Source: Gammaproteobacteria bacterium
GTDB taxonomy: Bacteria; Pseudomonadota; Gammaproteobacteria; Burkholderiales; Burkholderiaceae_C
Assembly (NCBI GenBank): GCA_030054245.1
Contig: JASGCH010000110.1
Location: 1 to 5,374 of the forward strand
Length of the DNA: 5,374 nucleotides
Direction: 5' to 3'
This document shows positions 1-5,361 of the stretch, piece after piece. The translations under genes were made by a program, and so were the position numbers. The notes under the pieces were generated by a model. It was not told the DNA's origin. It searched no databases and was given only the letters and a program-made list of their open reading frames with translations. The stretch's first letter is position 1; each line of letters starts with the position of its first letter.

Positions 1-2771
1 GCGCGGGTTCCAACGGTTTTGACTTAATACAGTTTGCGCCTTCTCACAGTTTTAACCAAGAGCTCAAAGAACGCTACGCCAAAAACCGTTTGCGGGTCAT
101 GCGCCAAGTGCATTATTCGATCAACCATCGCAACTCCATCGACTTGGTGCTTTTTGTGAATGGCGTGCCCGTTGCCACCATAGAACTTAAAACCGATTTT
201 ACCCAAAGTATAGACGACGCCAAGAATCAGTACAAAACCGATCGCCCCCCACGCGACCCAAAAACCAAGCAAGAAGAGCCCCTCCTGAAGTTCAAACGAG
301 GTGCGCTGGTGCACTTTGCGGTGTCCACTTCCGAGGTTTGGATGACTACCCAGTTGAACGGCATGGAGACTTTCTTTTTACCGTTTAATAAAGGTTATCA
401 AGGTGGCAAGGGAAACCCACCTAATCCAGACGGCTATCCAACAGCTTACCTATGGGAAGAAATTTTTCAAAAAGACCGCTGGTTACAAATTCTGGAAAGT
501 TTTATTCAGCTTGAAGTGAAAACCACGACGGATAAAGCGGGCGCCAAAAAGCTTACTGAGGCTTTGATTTTCCCAAGGTATCACCAATTAGATGCAGTCA
601 TCAAGCTCATCCACACGGTCAAGACCGAAGGGGTTGGAAAGAATTACTTGTTCCAGCATTCGGCTGGCTCAGGCAAGTCCAACACGATAGGTTGGAGCGC
701 CCATCAACTGGCAACACTGCATAACGCCAACAATCAAAAGATTTTTGATACGGTGATTGTGATCACTGACCGCACCGTACTGGATGAGCAACTCAAAGAC
801 ACCATAGACCAGTTCTCGGCTACCAAAGGGGTGGTTATTTCTATTGACTCGGACAAGGGGGCTAAGTCAGGCCAGTTGCTTACAGCCCTGACCCACGGGG
901 CGATGATGGTGATTGTTACGCTACAAACCTTTCCTTTCATCCTCAAAGAGATTCGGGAAACCACCACGCTAAAGAACCGAAACTTCGCGGTGATTGCGGA
1001 CGAGGCGCATTCATCACAAACGGGTTCCTCCGCCAGCCAATTAAGAAAAGTGCTTGGCGGTGATCAATTAGCCATGGATGAAGAGGAGTCTTACGAGGAC
1101 TACCTCATTAGAGAAACCGAGGCGCGTGCATTACCCAGCAACATCAGCTTCATTGCTTTTACCGCCACACCCAAAGGCAAGACCTTAGAGCTATTTGGTC
1201 GCAAAGGCGATAACGGATTGCCGTTACCCTTTCATCTTTACACCATGAAGCAGGCTATTCAAGAAGGCTTCATTTTGGATGTTCTGCAAAACTTTACACC
1301 TTATCGTGTGGCCTACCGATTGGCGCATGGAGGGAAAGATTGGGACAGCAAAACCGTCGATAAATCCCAAGCAGGAAAAACCATTGCTCGCTGGGTGCGG
1401 CTTCATCCCTACAACATTTCACAAAAAGTCGCGATCATGGTGGAGCATTTTCGAGCCAATGTGATGTGGCGCTTACATGGCCAAGCCAAAGCTATGGTGG
1501 TAACCGATTCTCGTCAATCTGCGGTTCGCTACAAAATCGAGATGGAAAAGTACATCCAGTCTGAGGGCTACGACCAAGATATGGCTATCTTGGTGGCGTT
1601 TTCGGGCGAAGTCCATGACCCGGAATACGGAGCTTATGCGTTTACTGAAACCCAACTGAATAAGCAGTTGAGGGGAGGCGGCATTCGAGAGGGCTTTACC
1701 CATGAGGGCAACAAGCTATTAATTGTGGCGAATAAATTTCAAACGGGTTTTGATCAACCTCTATTGCTGGCCATGTATGTCGATAAGCGTATCGACGGTA
1801 TCACGGCGGTGCAAACGCTATCAAGGCTCAACCGAACCTATCCAGGAAAAGAGCTCACCTACATATTGGACTTTGTCAACGACATTGAGACGATTCGTCT
1901 GGCGTTTGAGCCTTATTACGAACACTCTCAGCTACTTGCTTTAACCAATCCGGACAAGGTGTATGACTTGTCCACCAAGTTAGACAAGCAAAACATCTAT
2001 AGCCAGCAAGACCTAGAAAACTTCGTCAATGCCTATAGAAAGCCACACGCCAAACAGAAAGACCTGCAATCTGCGTTGCGTAGCCCAGTCTCCCGCTTCA
2101 AGGGTCGGTTTATTGATGCTGAGGGTCGGGACGACAAAGAGATGATGGACTTGCTAACCCTGTTCGAAAAGGACTTAGGTAACTTTTGTCGGCTGTATGA
2201 ATTTATGTCTCAAATCGTCCACTACGCTGACACCGAACTAGAAGCCAGATATCTGTTTTACCGTCACCTAGCACCTCTGATTAAGCCTGAGAACCGTAAG
2301 CTAGCGCTAGAGCTAGCTGGGCTAGAGATGACGCACTACAAAATGCACAACGACCCCGCGGTGTCGATACCATTGGGTTTGGCTGACGAGGACGAAATAG
2401 GGTTAAAGGGTATTACCAGCGTAGGAAGTGGTAAAGCCAAAGACCCTGAGTTAGTCCAGCTGGAAGAGCTGATAAAGAAGCTCAATGAGCTATTTCCAGA
2501 GATTAGCGACACCGACCGCATTAACCTCTTTCGTAACGCTCAGAGCAAGATGATGGAAAACGCGGAACTTCATAAGCAAGCCAAGGCTAACGACGAATCG
2601 CAGTTTGTGCAGTCTCCGCGTTTTGAGACGGAGATGCTCGATTGCTTAATTTCCAGCATGGATAGCCATAGAGCCATGACGACCCAGCTACTGAATGATG
2701 AAAAGTTGCGCCAGCGCTTTAAGGAATTGTTAGCCAAGTTCGTTTTCAAAGCGATCAGAGCATCAGCTTGA
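1..2771 (+). CDS. hsdR: Type I restriction-modification system endonuclease/translocase subunit R (5' partial)
   Basis: HsdR is the motor and nuclease subunit of a type I restriction enzyme. With HsdM and HsdS it binds unmodified target DNA, pumps DNA by ATP hydrolysis and cuts at distance. The frame is open from base 3, so the true start lies outside the window; 922 residues are visible. Numbering from base 3: a PD-(D/E)xK nuclease with D47 (NSIDLVLF) and E61-L-K63, then DAKNQY to residue 77; Walker A HSAGSGKS with K225; DEAH box at 333-336; TATPK at 387-391; NKFQTGFDQP at 577-586; QTLSRLNR at 604-611 with the motif VI arginine; and a mostly helical C-terminus from about 640, expected to contact HsdM. 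The D-14-E-x-K spacing equals my recollection of EcoR124I (D151, E165, K167), suggesting roughly 100 N-terminal residues are missing. No frameshift or lost catalytic residue is seen. The TTG at base 90 is internal, not the start. Confidence 0.96.
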   Translation, partial: AGSNGFDLIQFAPSHSFNQELKERYAKNRLRVMRQVHYSINHRNSIDLVLFVNGVPVATIELKTDFTQSIDDAKNQYKTDRPPRDPKTKQEEPLLKFKRGALVHFAVSTSEVWMTTQLNGMETFFLPFNKGYQGGKGNPPNPDGYPTAYLWEEIFQKDRWLQILESFIQLEVKTTTDKAGAKKLTEALIFPRYHQLDAVIKLIHTVKTEGVGKNYLFQHSAGSGKSNTIGWSAHQLATLHNANNQKIFDTVIVITDRTVLDEQLKDTIDQFSATKGVVISIDSDKGAKSGQLLTALTHGAMMVIVTLQTFPFILKEIRETTTLKNRNFAVIADEAHSSQTGSSASQLRKVLGGDQLAMDEEESYEDYLIRETEARALPSNISFIAFTATPKGKTLELFGRKGDNGLPLPFHLYTMKQAIQEGFILDVLQNFTPYRVAYRLAHGGKDWDSKTVDKSQAGKTIARWVRLHPYNISQKVAIMVEHFRANVMWRLHGQAKAMVVTDSRQSAVRYKIEMEKYIQSEGYDQDMAILVAFSGEVHDPEYGAYAFTETQLNKQLRGGGIREGFTHEGNKLLIVANKFQTGFDQPLLLAMYVDKRIDGITAVQTLSRLNRTYPGKELTYILDFVNDIETIRLAFEPYYEHSQLLALTNPDKVYDLSTKLDKQNIYSQQDLENFVNAYRKPHAKQKDLQSALRSPVSRFKGRFIDAEGRDDKEMMDLLTLFEKDLGNFCRLYEFMSQIVHYADTELEARYLFYRHLAPLIKPENRKLALELAGLEMTHYKMHNDPAVSIPLGLADEDEIGLKGITSVGSGKAKDPELVQLEELIKKLNELFPEISDTDRINLFRNAQSKMMENAELHKQAKANDESQFVQSPRFETEMLDCLISSMDSHRAMTTQLLNDEKLRQRFKELLAKFVFKAIRASA

Positions 2772-2775
2772 GTTG

Positions 2776-2804
2776 AAGACTGTTGTACCGGTGCCGTGAG
2801 TTGT
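2776..2804 (+). repeat. Dispersed repeat, copy 1 (just after hsdR)
   Basis: It begins five bases after the hsdR stop. Three blocks occur in the same order as in the copy at 4870-4910: aagactgttgtacc (2776-2789), ggtgccg (2790-2796) and tgagttgt (2797-2804). Relative to that copy it lacks 7 and 5 bases between blocks. The first block also matches 4665-4678 at 13 of 14 positions. Function unknown. Confidence 0.55.
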
Positions 2805-2848
2805 TACAGGCTTGCGCGCACCACGCAACCCGCTTTATTTAGGGTGGG

Positions 2849-2893
2849 CGTTCTATGGTCTGGCACATTGAGTAAACGCGAGACCATAGAACG
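2849..2893. repeat. Inverted repeat 1 of the convergent intergenic region
   Basis: Perfect 13-bp arms (cgttctatggtct at 2849-2861, agaccatagaacg at 2881-2893) surround a 19-base spacer. No T-run follows on either strand, so it is not a classical intrinsic terminator, although it lies between the 3' ends of two convergent genes. A further pair, gtgggcg (2844-2850) and cgcccac (2911-2917), encloses it and touches inverted repeat 2. Possible roles are transcript-end protection, a protein-binding site or a mobile-element remnant. Confidence 0.8.
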
Positions 2894-2911
2894 GAGAAAT
2901 ATAACGCAGTC

Positions 2912-2954
2912 GCCCACTATTTTGGCATATTAAGGATATGCCAAAATAGCGGGC
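2912..2954. repeat. Inverted repeat 2 of the convergent intergenic region
   Basis: Perfect 14-bp arms (ctattttggcatat at 2917-2930, atatgccaaaatag at 2936-2949) enclose a 5-base loop, taagg. After one mismatch (2916/2950) the stem continues for 4 bp, gccc with gggc, giving about 19 paired positions. It should fold strongly as RNA or extrude as a cruciform. No T-run follows on either strand. Confidence 0.85.
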
Positions 2955-2959
2955 CAAGG

Positions 2960-2996
2960 TGAAACCGCGGTACCATCAGCGGGTTCCGCGGTTTCA
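2960..2996. repeat. Inverted repeat 3 of the convergent intergenic region
   Basis: Perfect 11-bp arms (tgaaaccgcgg at 2960-2970, ccgcggtttca at 2986-2996) continue inward after one mismatch with acc/ggt. The right arm ends 17 bases beyond the stop of the 3013-4302 gene, so it would sit at the 3' end of that transcript. It lacks a T-run in that direction and is at best a Rho-type or transcript-end structure. Confidence 0.8.
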
Positions 2997-3012
2997 GGGG
3001 GTGCTTGTGGAA

Positions 3013-4302
3013 TTAGCCAAGGACATAGCTGGGGAGGTTAACCACAATATCACTTTGGCTGATCAGAGGGCTCTCGGCGTTGGATAAGTGGGGACCGACC
3101 TCTTGAAGCGCATGGACGAATATACCCTCGTTAAGCAAGACACCGGTGCTAGCGTTGAGGTTATTAGGTGCTATAGCTATAGGTGGCACACCGATCACTT
3201 GGTATGTGGGATCGTATAGGCTGGTGTTGGGGTTGTCGCCATAACCACCCAAATTAGCGAGCATCCCGAGTTTAGTGCCCAATTCAGCGATTGAATATTT
3301 GCCGTTGAAATATTGGCCTTCGATGCTGATCCATGATTCAACCCTTGCAGTCTGCAAGTTATCGCTGATGTCGATGACCACATCTTGATCATCAATGTCT
3401 ACCGCATAGTAGGTATGGCTAACCTCATCGTGCACGAAGCCCAACTCATCAACCAATCTGGTTTGGATTGCCGACCATGTGGTCATGTTGGTATTTTGAC
3501 GGATATAGATACCGAACTCTGCGACCAAAGAATTTCGGAAGCCTTCAATGTTAGCTACGCCGTTCTCAACCATGAGCTCAATGTGCTGATTAGGTTGGAT
3601 AGGGACCGACACGCCTGAGATTTCGAACTTACCATCACTATCCAATTGCGTAGTCACGGTAGCAACTTGACCATTTTCGCCAAAAAAGGCGTACGAGCGG
3701 CTAGCCGGAAGACCGGTACTGGGGTGACGGATTTCAAACAATTTGTTAAAGCCCAGACGCTCCAATTCAGCATGGTTAACGGCAAAGCCGGTTGCGTTGT
3801 TGTGCTCAATGGTGTAGGCGTTGAATGCGTCAACACTATGGATGCTGGTCTTAACACCGCTTTTAGTCACCTCGATGCCAGATGCAGTCACAACAGCGGT
3901 ACGGCCATCTGGATGTGCGAGCAAGCGTGCGGTGATGTGCTGGGTAGTATGGTCAAATTGGGTATCAGTATCGTAGAACCCTGAAGCGTTGCTCTTAACA
4001 GCCACTGCAAAAGCCTGTGCCCGAACTTCGCCGGCGCGATAAACCTCCCCGGCGAGGCGCCTCTCTTCAGCTTGAGTGGCTACGATATCTTGAGTTAATA
4101 CGGTAAGATTGCCAGAAGCCTTATAGACCGTGCCCCAGTTTGGAGCGGCTTGACCATTGGCATTGGTGAATTGAATGACTGCGCGACCATTATAGTCAGA
4201 AAGTACTATACCATAACATTGGTAGCCATTGCCAGTTACCCAAGTTACGAGATCGCCGATGAGTGTTTGATTGAAGCCGAAGTTTGTTTTTGCGTTAGAC
4301 AT
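3013..4302 (-). CDS. Uncharacterised 429-residue protein
   Basis: I do not recognise this family. The ATG at 4302 follows a TATAAT box and gives MSNAKTN. There is no signal peptide and no membrane-length hydrophobic segment, so it is probably cytoplasmic. Residues about 15-70 alternate short strands and turns (GDLVTWV, YGIVLSD, RAVIQF, GTVYKAS, NLTVLT), which could form a small SH3/Tudor-like barrel; that is inference. Residues 75-100 form a charged, helix-prone linker (TQAEERRLAGEVYRAGEVRAQA). The remainder looks like mixed alpha/beta, with a notably acidic stretch near 301-315 (VDIDDQDVVIDISDN). Cys29 is the only cysteine. Acidic residues visibly outnumber basic ones. No Walker, nuclease, methylase or helix-turn-helix motif is seen. 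It is convergent with hsdR, and the short reading frame upstream on the same strand ends 21 bases before its ATG. A phage-like structural role is a possible alternative, but nothing specific supports it. Confidence 0.85.
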   Translation of the reverse strand: MSNAKTNFGFNQTLIGDLVTWVTGNGYQCYGIVLSDYNGRAVIQFTNANGQAAPNWGTVYKASGNLTVLTQDIVATQAEERRLAGEVYRAGEVRAQAFAVAVKSNASGFYDTDTQFDHTTQHITARLLAHPDGRTAVVTASGIEVTKSGVKTSIHSVDAFNAYTIEHNNATGFAVNHAELERLGFNKLFEIRHPSTGLPASRSYAFFGENGQVATVTTQLDSDGKFEISGVSVPIQPNQHIELMVENGVANIEGFRNSLVAEFGIYIRQNTNMTTWSAIQTRLVDELGFVHDEVSHTYYAVDIDDQDVVIDISDNLQTARVESWISIEGQYFNGKYSIAELGTKLGMLANLGGYGDNPNTSLYDPTYQVIGVPPIAIAPNNLNASTGVLLNEGIFVHALQEVGPHLSNAESPLISQSDIVVNLPSYVLG

Positions 4303-4303
4303 A

Positions 4304-4318
4304 ATTTAATAATTAAAT
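4304..4318. repeat. A/T palindrome in the leader of the 429-residue gene
   Basis: The arms atttaat (4304-4310) and attaaat (4312-4318) are perfect complements around one central base. It lies between the -10 box and the ATG, overlapping the expected transcription start, so it could be a repressor site. Short A/T palindromes also arise by chance. Confidence 0.35.
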
Positions 4319-4322
4319 ACTG

Positions 4323-4353
4323 ATTATACAAGATTTTTGTATGATCTAGGTAA
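4323..4353 (-). promoter_or_regulatory. Sigma-70-like promoter of the 429-residue gene
   Basis: On the minus strand a perfect TATAAT lies at 4328-4323. No good -35 is seen; the best candidate, TTACCT (4353-4348), has a 19-base spacer and matches poorly. Transcription would start near 4316, leaving only about 14 untranslated bases, all A/T and with no Shine-Dalgarno sequence before the ATG at 4302. The box overlaps the stop codon of the reading frame upstream, which suggests the 429-residue gene has its own promoter. Confidence 0.5.
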
Positions 4354-4656
4354 AAATTGCCAAATTTTTATTGGGGACCTTTGCGCCGGCGGCTGGTGCC
4401 ACAGTTTTGCAGTGATAAAAAACACTTTCCAACCCACATTCTCTTCCTTTTGCGCTTCGAGAATATCGAGATACGCCCAAAACTTCATTTCCTTGGGTAA
4501 TAACCTCTTGAACTCATCGGGAGAGTTTGGACTCACCTTAACTTTTTCAAGAGGGTCACAAAACCAGCTATGGAATCGGGTACCGATTTTTTCAAAGTTT
4601 TCGTTTGATGCACCCGTTTTGCTTGGGTGAATCGTGTCAGCGTACTGGCTACCCAA
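4324..4656 (-). CDS. Unrecognised 110-codon reading frame, possible gene remnant
   Basis: The minus-strand frame reads like real protein through its middle: IHPSKTGASNENFEKIG, then TRFHSWF, then KRLLPKEMKFWAYLDI, with normal charged and aromatic content. The first usable start is a TTG at 4656 with no convincing ribosome-binding site; an in-frame stop lies three codons upstream at 4665-4663. An ATG at 4660 is in another frame and stops after three codons. The frame therefore probably lost its 5' part. The pattern FEKIGTRFHSWF faintly recalls the middle of DUF262 (GmrSD-like) proteins; this is a weak impression, not an assignment. Its last about 25 codons run through a dispersed repeat copy (4376-4400), so the native C-terminus may also be replaced. 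It is on the same strand as the 429-residue gene downstream. Confidence 0.35.
   Translation of the reverse strand: MGSQYADTIHPSKTGASNENFEKIGTRFHSWFCDPLEKVKVSPNSPDEFKRLLPKEMKFWAYLDILEAQKEENVGWKVFFITAKLWHQPPAQRSPIKIWQFLPRSYKNLV
4351..4370. repeat. A/T-rich inverted repeat
   Basis: Perfect 8-bp arms taaaaatt (4351-4358) and aattttta (4363-4370) flank the 4-base loop gcca. It lies just upstream of the promoter of the 429-residue gene and next to a dispersed repeat copy. Function unknown; an upstream A/T element for that promoter is possible. Confidence 0.5.
4376..4400 (+). repeat. Dispersed repeat, copy 2
   Basis: The 25 bases match the minus strand of 4972-4948 at 22 positions and the plus strand of the third copy region (from 4872) at about 19. 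The shared core is cggctggt. It lies within the 3' end of the 110-codon minus-strand frame. Together with the inverted copy at 4948-4972 it brackets 597 bp. I see no flanking target-site duplication. Confidence 0.6.
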
Positions 4657-4659
4657 GCA
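4620..4659. repeat. Inverted repeat at the 5' end of the 110-codon frame
   Basis: Perfect 9-bp arms tgcttgggt (4620-4628) and acccaagca (4651-4659) with a 22-base spacer. It lies immediately before the terminator-like hairpin at 4665-4699 and spans the TTG start of the minus-strand frame. The spacer is long for a stable hairpin. Confidence 0.55.
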
Positions 4660-4664
4660 TTCTT

Positions 4665-4706
4665 AAGACTGTTGCACCAGCTGATGCGGCAACAGTCTTT
4701 TCTTTA
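4665..4706 (+). terminator. Intrinsic terminator-like hairpin (plus strand), containing a repeat copy
   Basis: Perfect 11-bp arms aagactgttgc (4665-4675) and gcaacagtctt (4689-4699) with a 13-base loop, followed by ttctttat, a U-rich tail. This is the standard intrinsic terminator layout for rightward transcription; the other strand has no T-run. No plus-strand gene is recognised upstream of it for nearly 1.9 kb back to hsdR. Its first 14 bases, aagactgttgcacc, match the dispersed repeat, at 13 of 14 with 2776 and 12 of 14 with 4870. Confidence 0.65.
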
Positions 4707-4780
4707 TAAGCCAAAATCTAGGCTTTGCTCAGGATTTCCAACAAAAAATTTTCAACCCAGCCCAATTCGACCACGATTTA

Positions 4781-4789
4781 TGCTATAAT
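4781..4789 (+). promoter_or_regulatory. Extended -10 promoter
   Basis: TG, one base, then a perfect TATAAT (4784-4789) makes an extended -10 element, which can work without a good -35; none is seen at 17 bases. Transcription would start near 4796 and run into the facing repeat copies. No good coding start follows for about 300 bases, so the product would be a small RNA or a long leader for the gene at 5104. Confidence 0.5.
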
Positions 4790-4869
4790 TTTTCTTATTC
4801 ACCCATGCAAGTTCTTCAAAGATAATCGATAACCCATTGACGGCCAAGGTTAGAAATTGAACCAGAAAC

Positions 4870-4910
4870 AAGATGGTTGCACCATCGGCTGGTGCCGCTC
4901 GGTGAGTTGT
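4870..4910 (+). repeat. Dispersed repeat, copy 4 (most complete)
   Basis: It contains all the blocks seen in other copies: aagatggttgcacc, cggctggtgccgct and tgagttgt. It also has two competing small hairpins: gatggt/accatc (4872-4877 with 4881-4886) and gcacca/tggtgc (4879-4884 with 4890-4895), which cannot form together. It faces copy 5 at 4948-4973. Confidence 0.6.
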
Positions 4911-4947
4911 CATAATGCTCGTTGTTCTTGCATAGTGTGTAGCCAGC

Positions 4948-4973
4948 GGTACCAGCCGTCGGCGCAAAAGTCT
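4948..4973 (-). repeat. Dispersed repeat, copy 5 (inverted)
   Basis: Read on the minus strand from 4973 it matches copy 2 (22 of 25) and copy 4 (about 23 of 30, including cggctggt and ccgct). Because it faces copy 4, the two could pair into an imperfect stem of about 28 bp closing a loop of roughly 45 bases (4871-4973). Confidence 0.6.
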
Positions 4974-4983
4974 TTGAAATGAT

Positions 4984-5007
4984 GTATGCGACAAGTTTGT
5001 CGCATAC
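4984..5007. repeat. Perfect 24-bp palindrome, possible operator or hairpin
   Basis: Arms gtatgcgacaa (4984-4994) and ttgtcgcatac (4997-5007) are perfectly complementary around the two bases gt. It lies 97 bases upstream of the zinc-ribbon start. No T-run follows on either strand, so it is not an intrinsic terminator. Two 11-bp half-sites with a 2-base centre suit a dimeric regulator; a two-base centre is too tight for an ideal RNA loop, though the stem could open. Confidence 0.75.
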
Positions 5008-5052
5008 TACACATTAGGCCTCACGAAGCGTTTTCGCAAGACTCGACCGAAG

Positions 5053-5081
5053 TTGTGAGTATTGGCCTTACACCTTAGTTT
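5053..5081 (+). promoter_or_regulatory. Weak candidate promoter of the zinc-ribbon gene
   Basis: TTGTGA (5053-5058) and TAGTTT (5076-5081) are separated by 17 bases, matching the sigma-70 consensus at only four and three positions. The extended -10 at 4781-4789 is an alternative source of transcription. Confidence 0.25.
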
Positions 5082-5090
5082 TATCCAAGA

Positions 5091-5095
5091 AAGGA
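5091..5095 (+). promoter_or_regulatory. Ribosome-binding site that sets the zinc-ribbon start
   Basis: AAGGA lies 8 bases before the ATG at 5104. A nearer ATG at 5099 is in another frame and reaches a stop after two codons, and the upstream in-frame TTG at 5062 has no such site, so 5104 is the best start. Confidence 0.75.
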
Positions 5096-5103
5096 ATCAT
5101 GAT

Positions 5104-5361
5104 ATGAAGTGCCCTGTATGCGCAGATGTGAGCTTGGCCATGTATGATCGCCAAGGAATCGAGATTGACTATTGCCCAAAGTGCCGTGGTGTCTGGCTGG
5201 ATCGAGGTGAGCTAGACAAGTTGATAGAGCGTTCCGGTACTGAATCGTCGCAGTCTCGCTCTCCAGAGCCGCGCAATGTTCAGCCGCCTCAGTACGCCTC
5301 ACGGGATTCGGACCACTACAAACGCAAGAAGAGTCTGCTGGGCGATCTGTTCGACTTCTAA
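5104..5361 (+). CDS. Small zf-TFIIB zinc-ribbon protein
   Basis: This 85-residue protein starts MKCPVC. Four cysteines form a zinc ribbon: C3-x2-C6 and C24-x2-C27, the second followed by RGVWLDRGELDKLIER (28-43), the signature of the bacterial zf-TFIIB family (Pfam zf-TFIIB). Residues 44-71 are rich in Ser, Pro, Gln and charge and are probably disordered. The C-terminus YKRKKSLLGDLFDF (72-85) is a basic patch plus a hydrophobic tail of a type I recall in proteobacterial members. The family is widespread and its molecular role is not established, so no nucleic-acid target is claimed. It is complete, with TAA at 5359-5361, and appears to stand alone. The in-frame TTG at 5062 would add 14 residues but lacks a ribosome-binding site and precedes the conserved start. 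Confidence 0.9.
   Translation: MKCPVCADVSLAMYDRQGIEIDYCPKCRGVWLDRGELDKLIERSGTESSQSRSPEPRNVQPPQYASRDSDHYKRKKSLLGDLFDF

Larger units (their letters stand above)
4707..5052. other. Gene-free region rich in promoter and hairpin signals
   Basis: No reading frame here has convincing protein character. It contains an extended -10 promoter (4781-4789), two facing dispersed-repeat copies (4870-4910 and 4948-4973) and a perfect palindrome (4984-5007). This layout could encode an untranslated RNA or a long leader to the zinc-ribbon gene; neither is proven. Confidence 0.5.

Noticed and set aside
3646..3984. Plus-strand 112-codon frame inside the 429-residue gene
   Set aside because: It lies wholly antisense to a much longer coherent gene and shows no ribosome-binding site or family motif.
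4337..4630. Plus-strand 97-codon frame opposite the 110-codon frame
   Set aside because: Ser/Phe/Asn-rich composition typical of antisense reading; the minus-strand frame has better protein character.
4376..4972. Insertion sequence or MITE bounded by the 25-bp inverted copies
   Set aside because: No target-site duplication is visible, the contents are not transposase-like, and the same repeat also occurs inside and outside the interval.
4752..4994. Minus-strand 80-codon frame with a hydrophobic centre
   Set aside because: It crosses two repeat copies and the palindrome, runs through the promoter region, has no ribosome-binding site and lacks family features; it is best read as non-coding.
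2776..5007. Integron cassette array with attC sites
   Set aside because: I found no GTTRRRY/RYYYAAC core pairs at the repeats, no integrase is present and one copy is inverted. The copies do not fit attC structure.
5017..5067. Interrupted stem ggcctcac / gtgag-tatt-ggcc upstream of the zinc-ribbon gene
   Set aside because: It needs a 4-base bulge and a loop of about 30 bases, and ggcc pairs with itself anyway; too weak to annotate.
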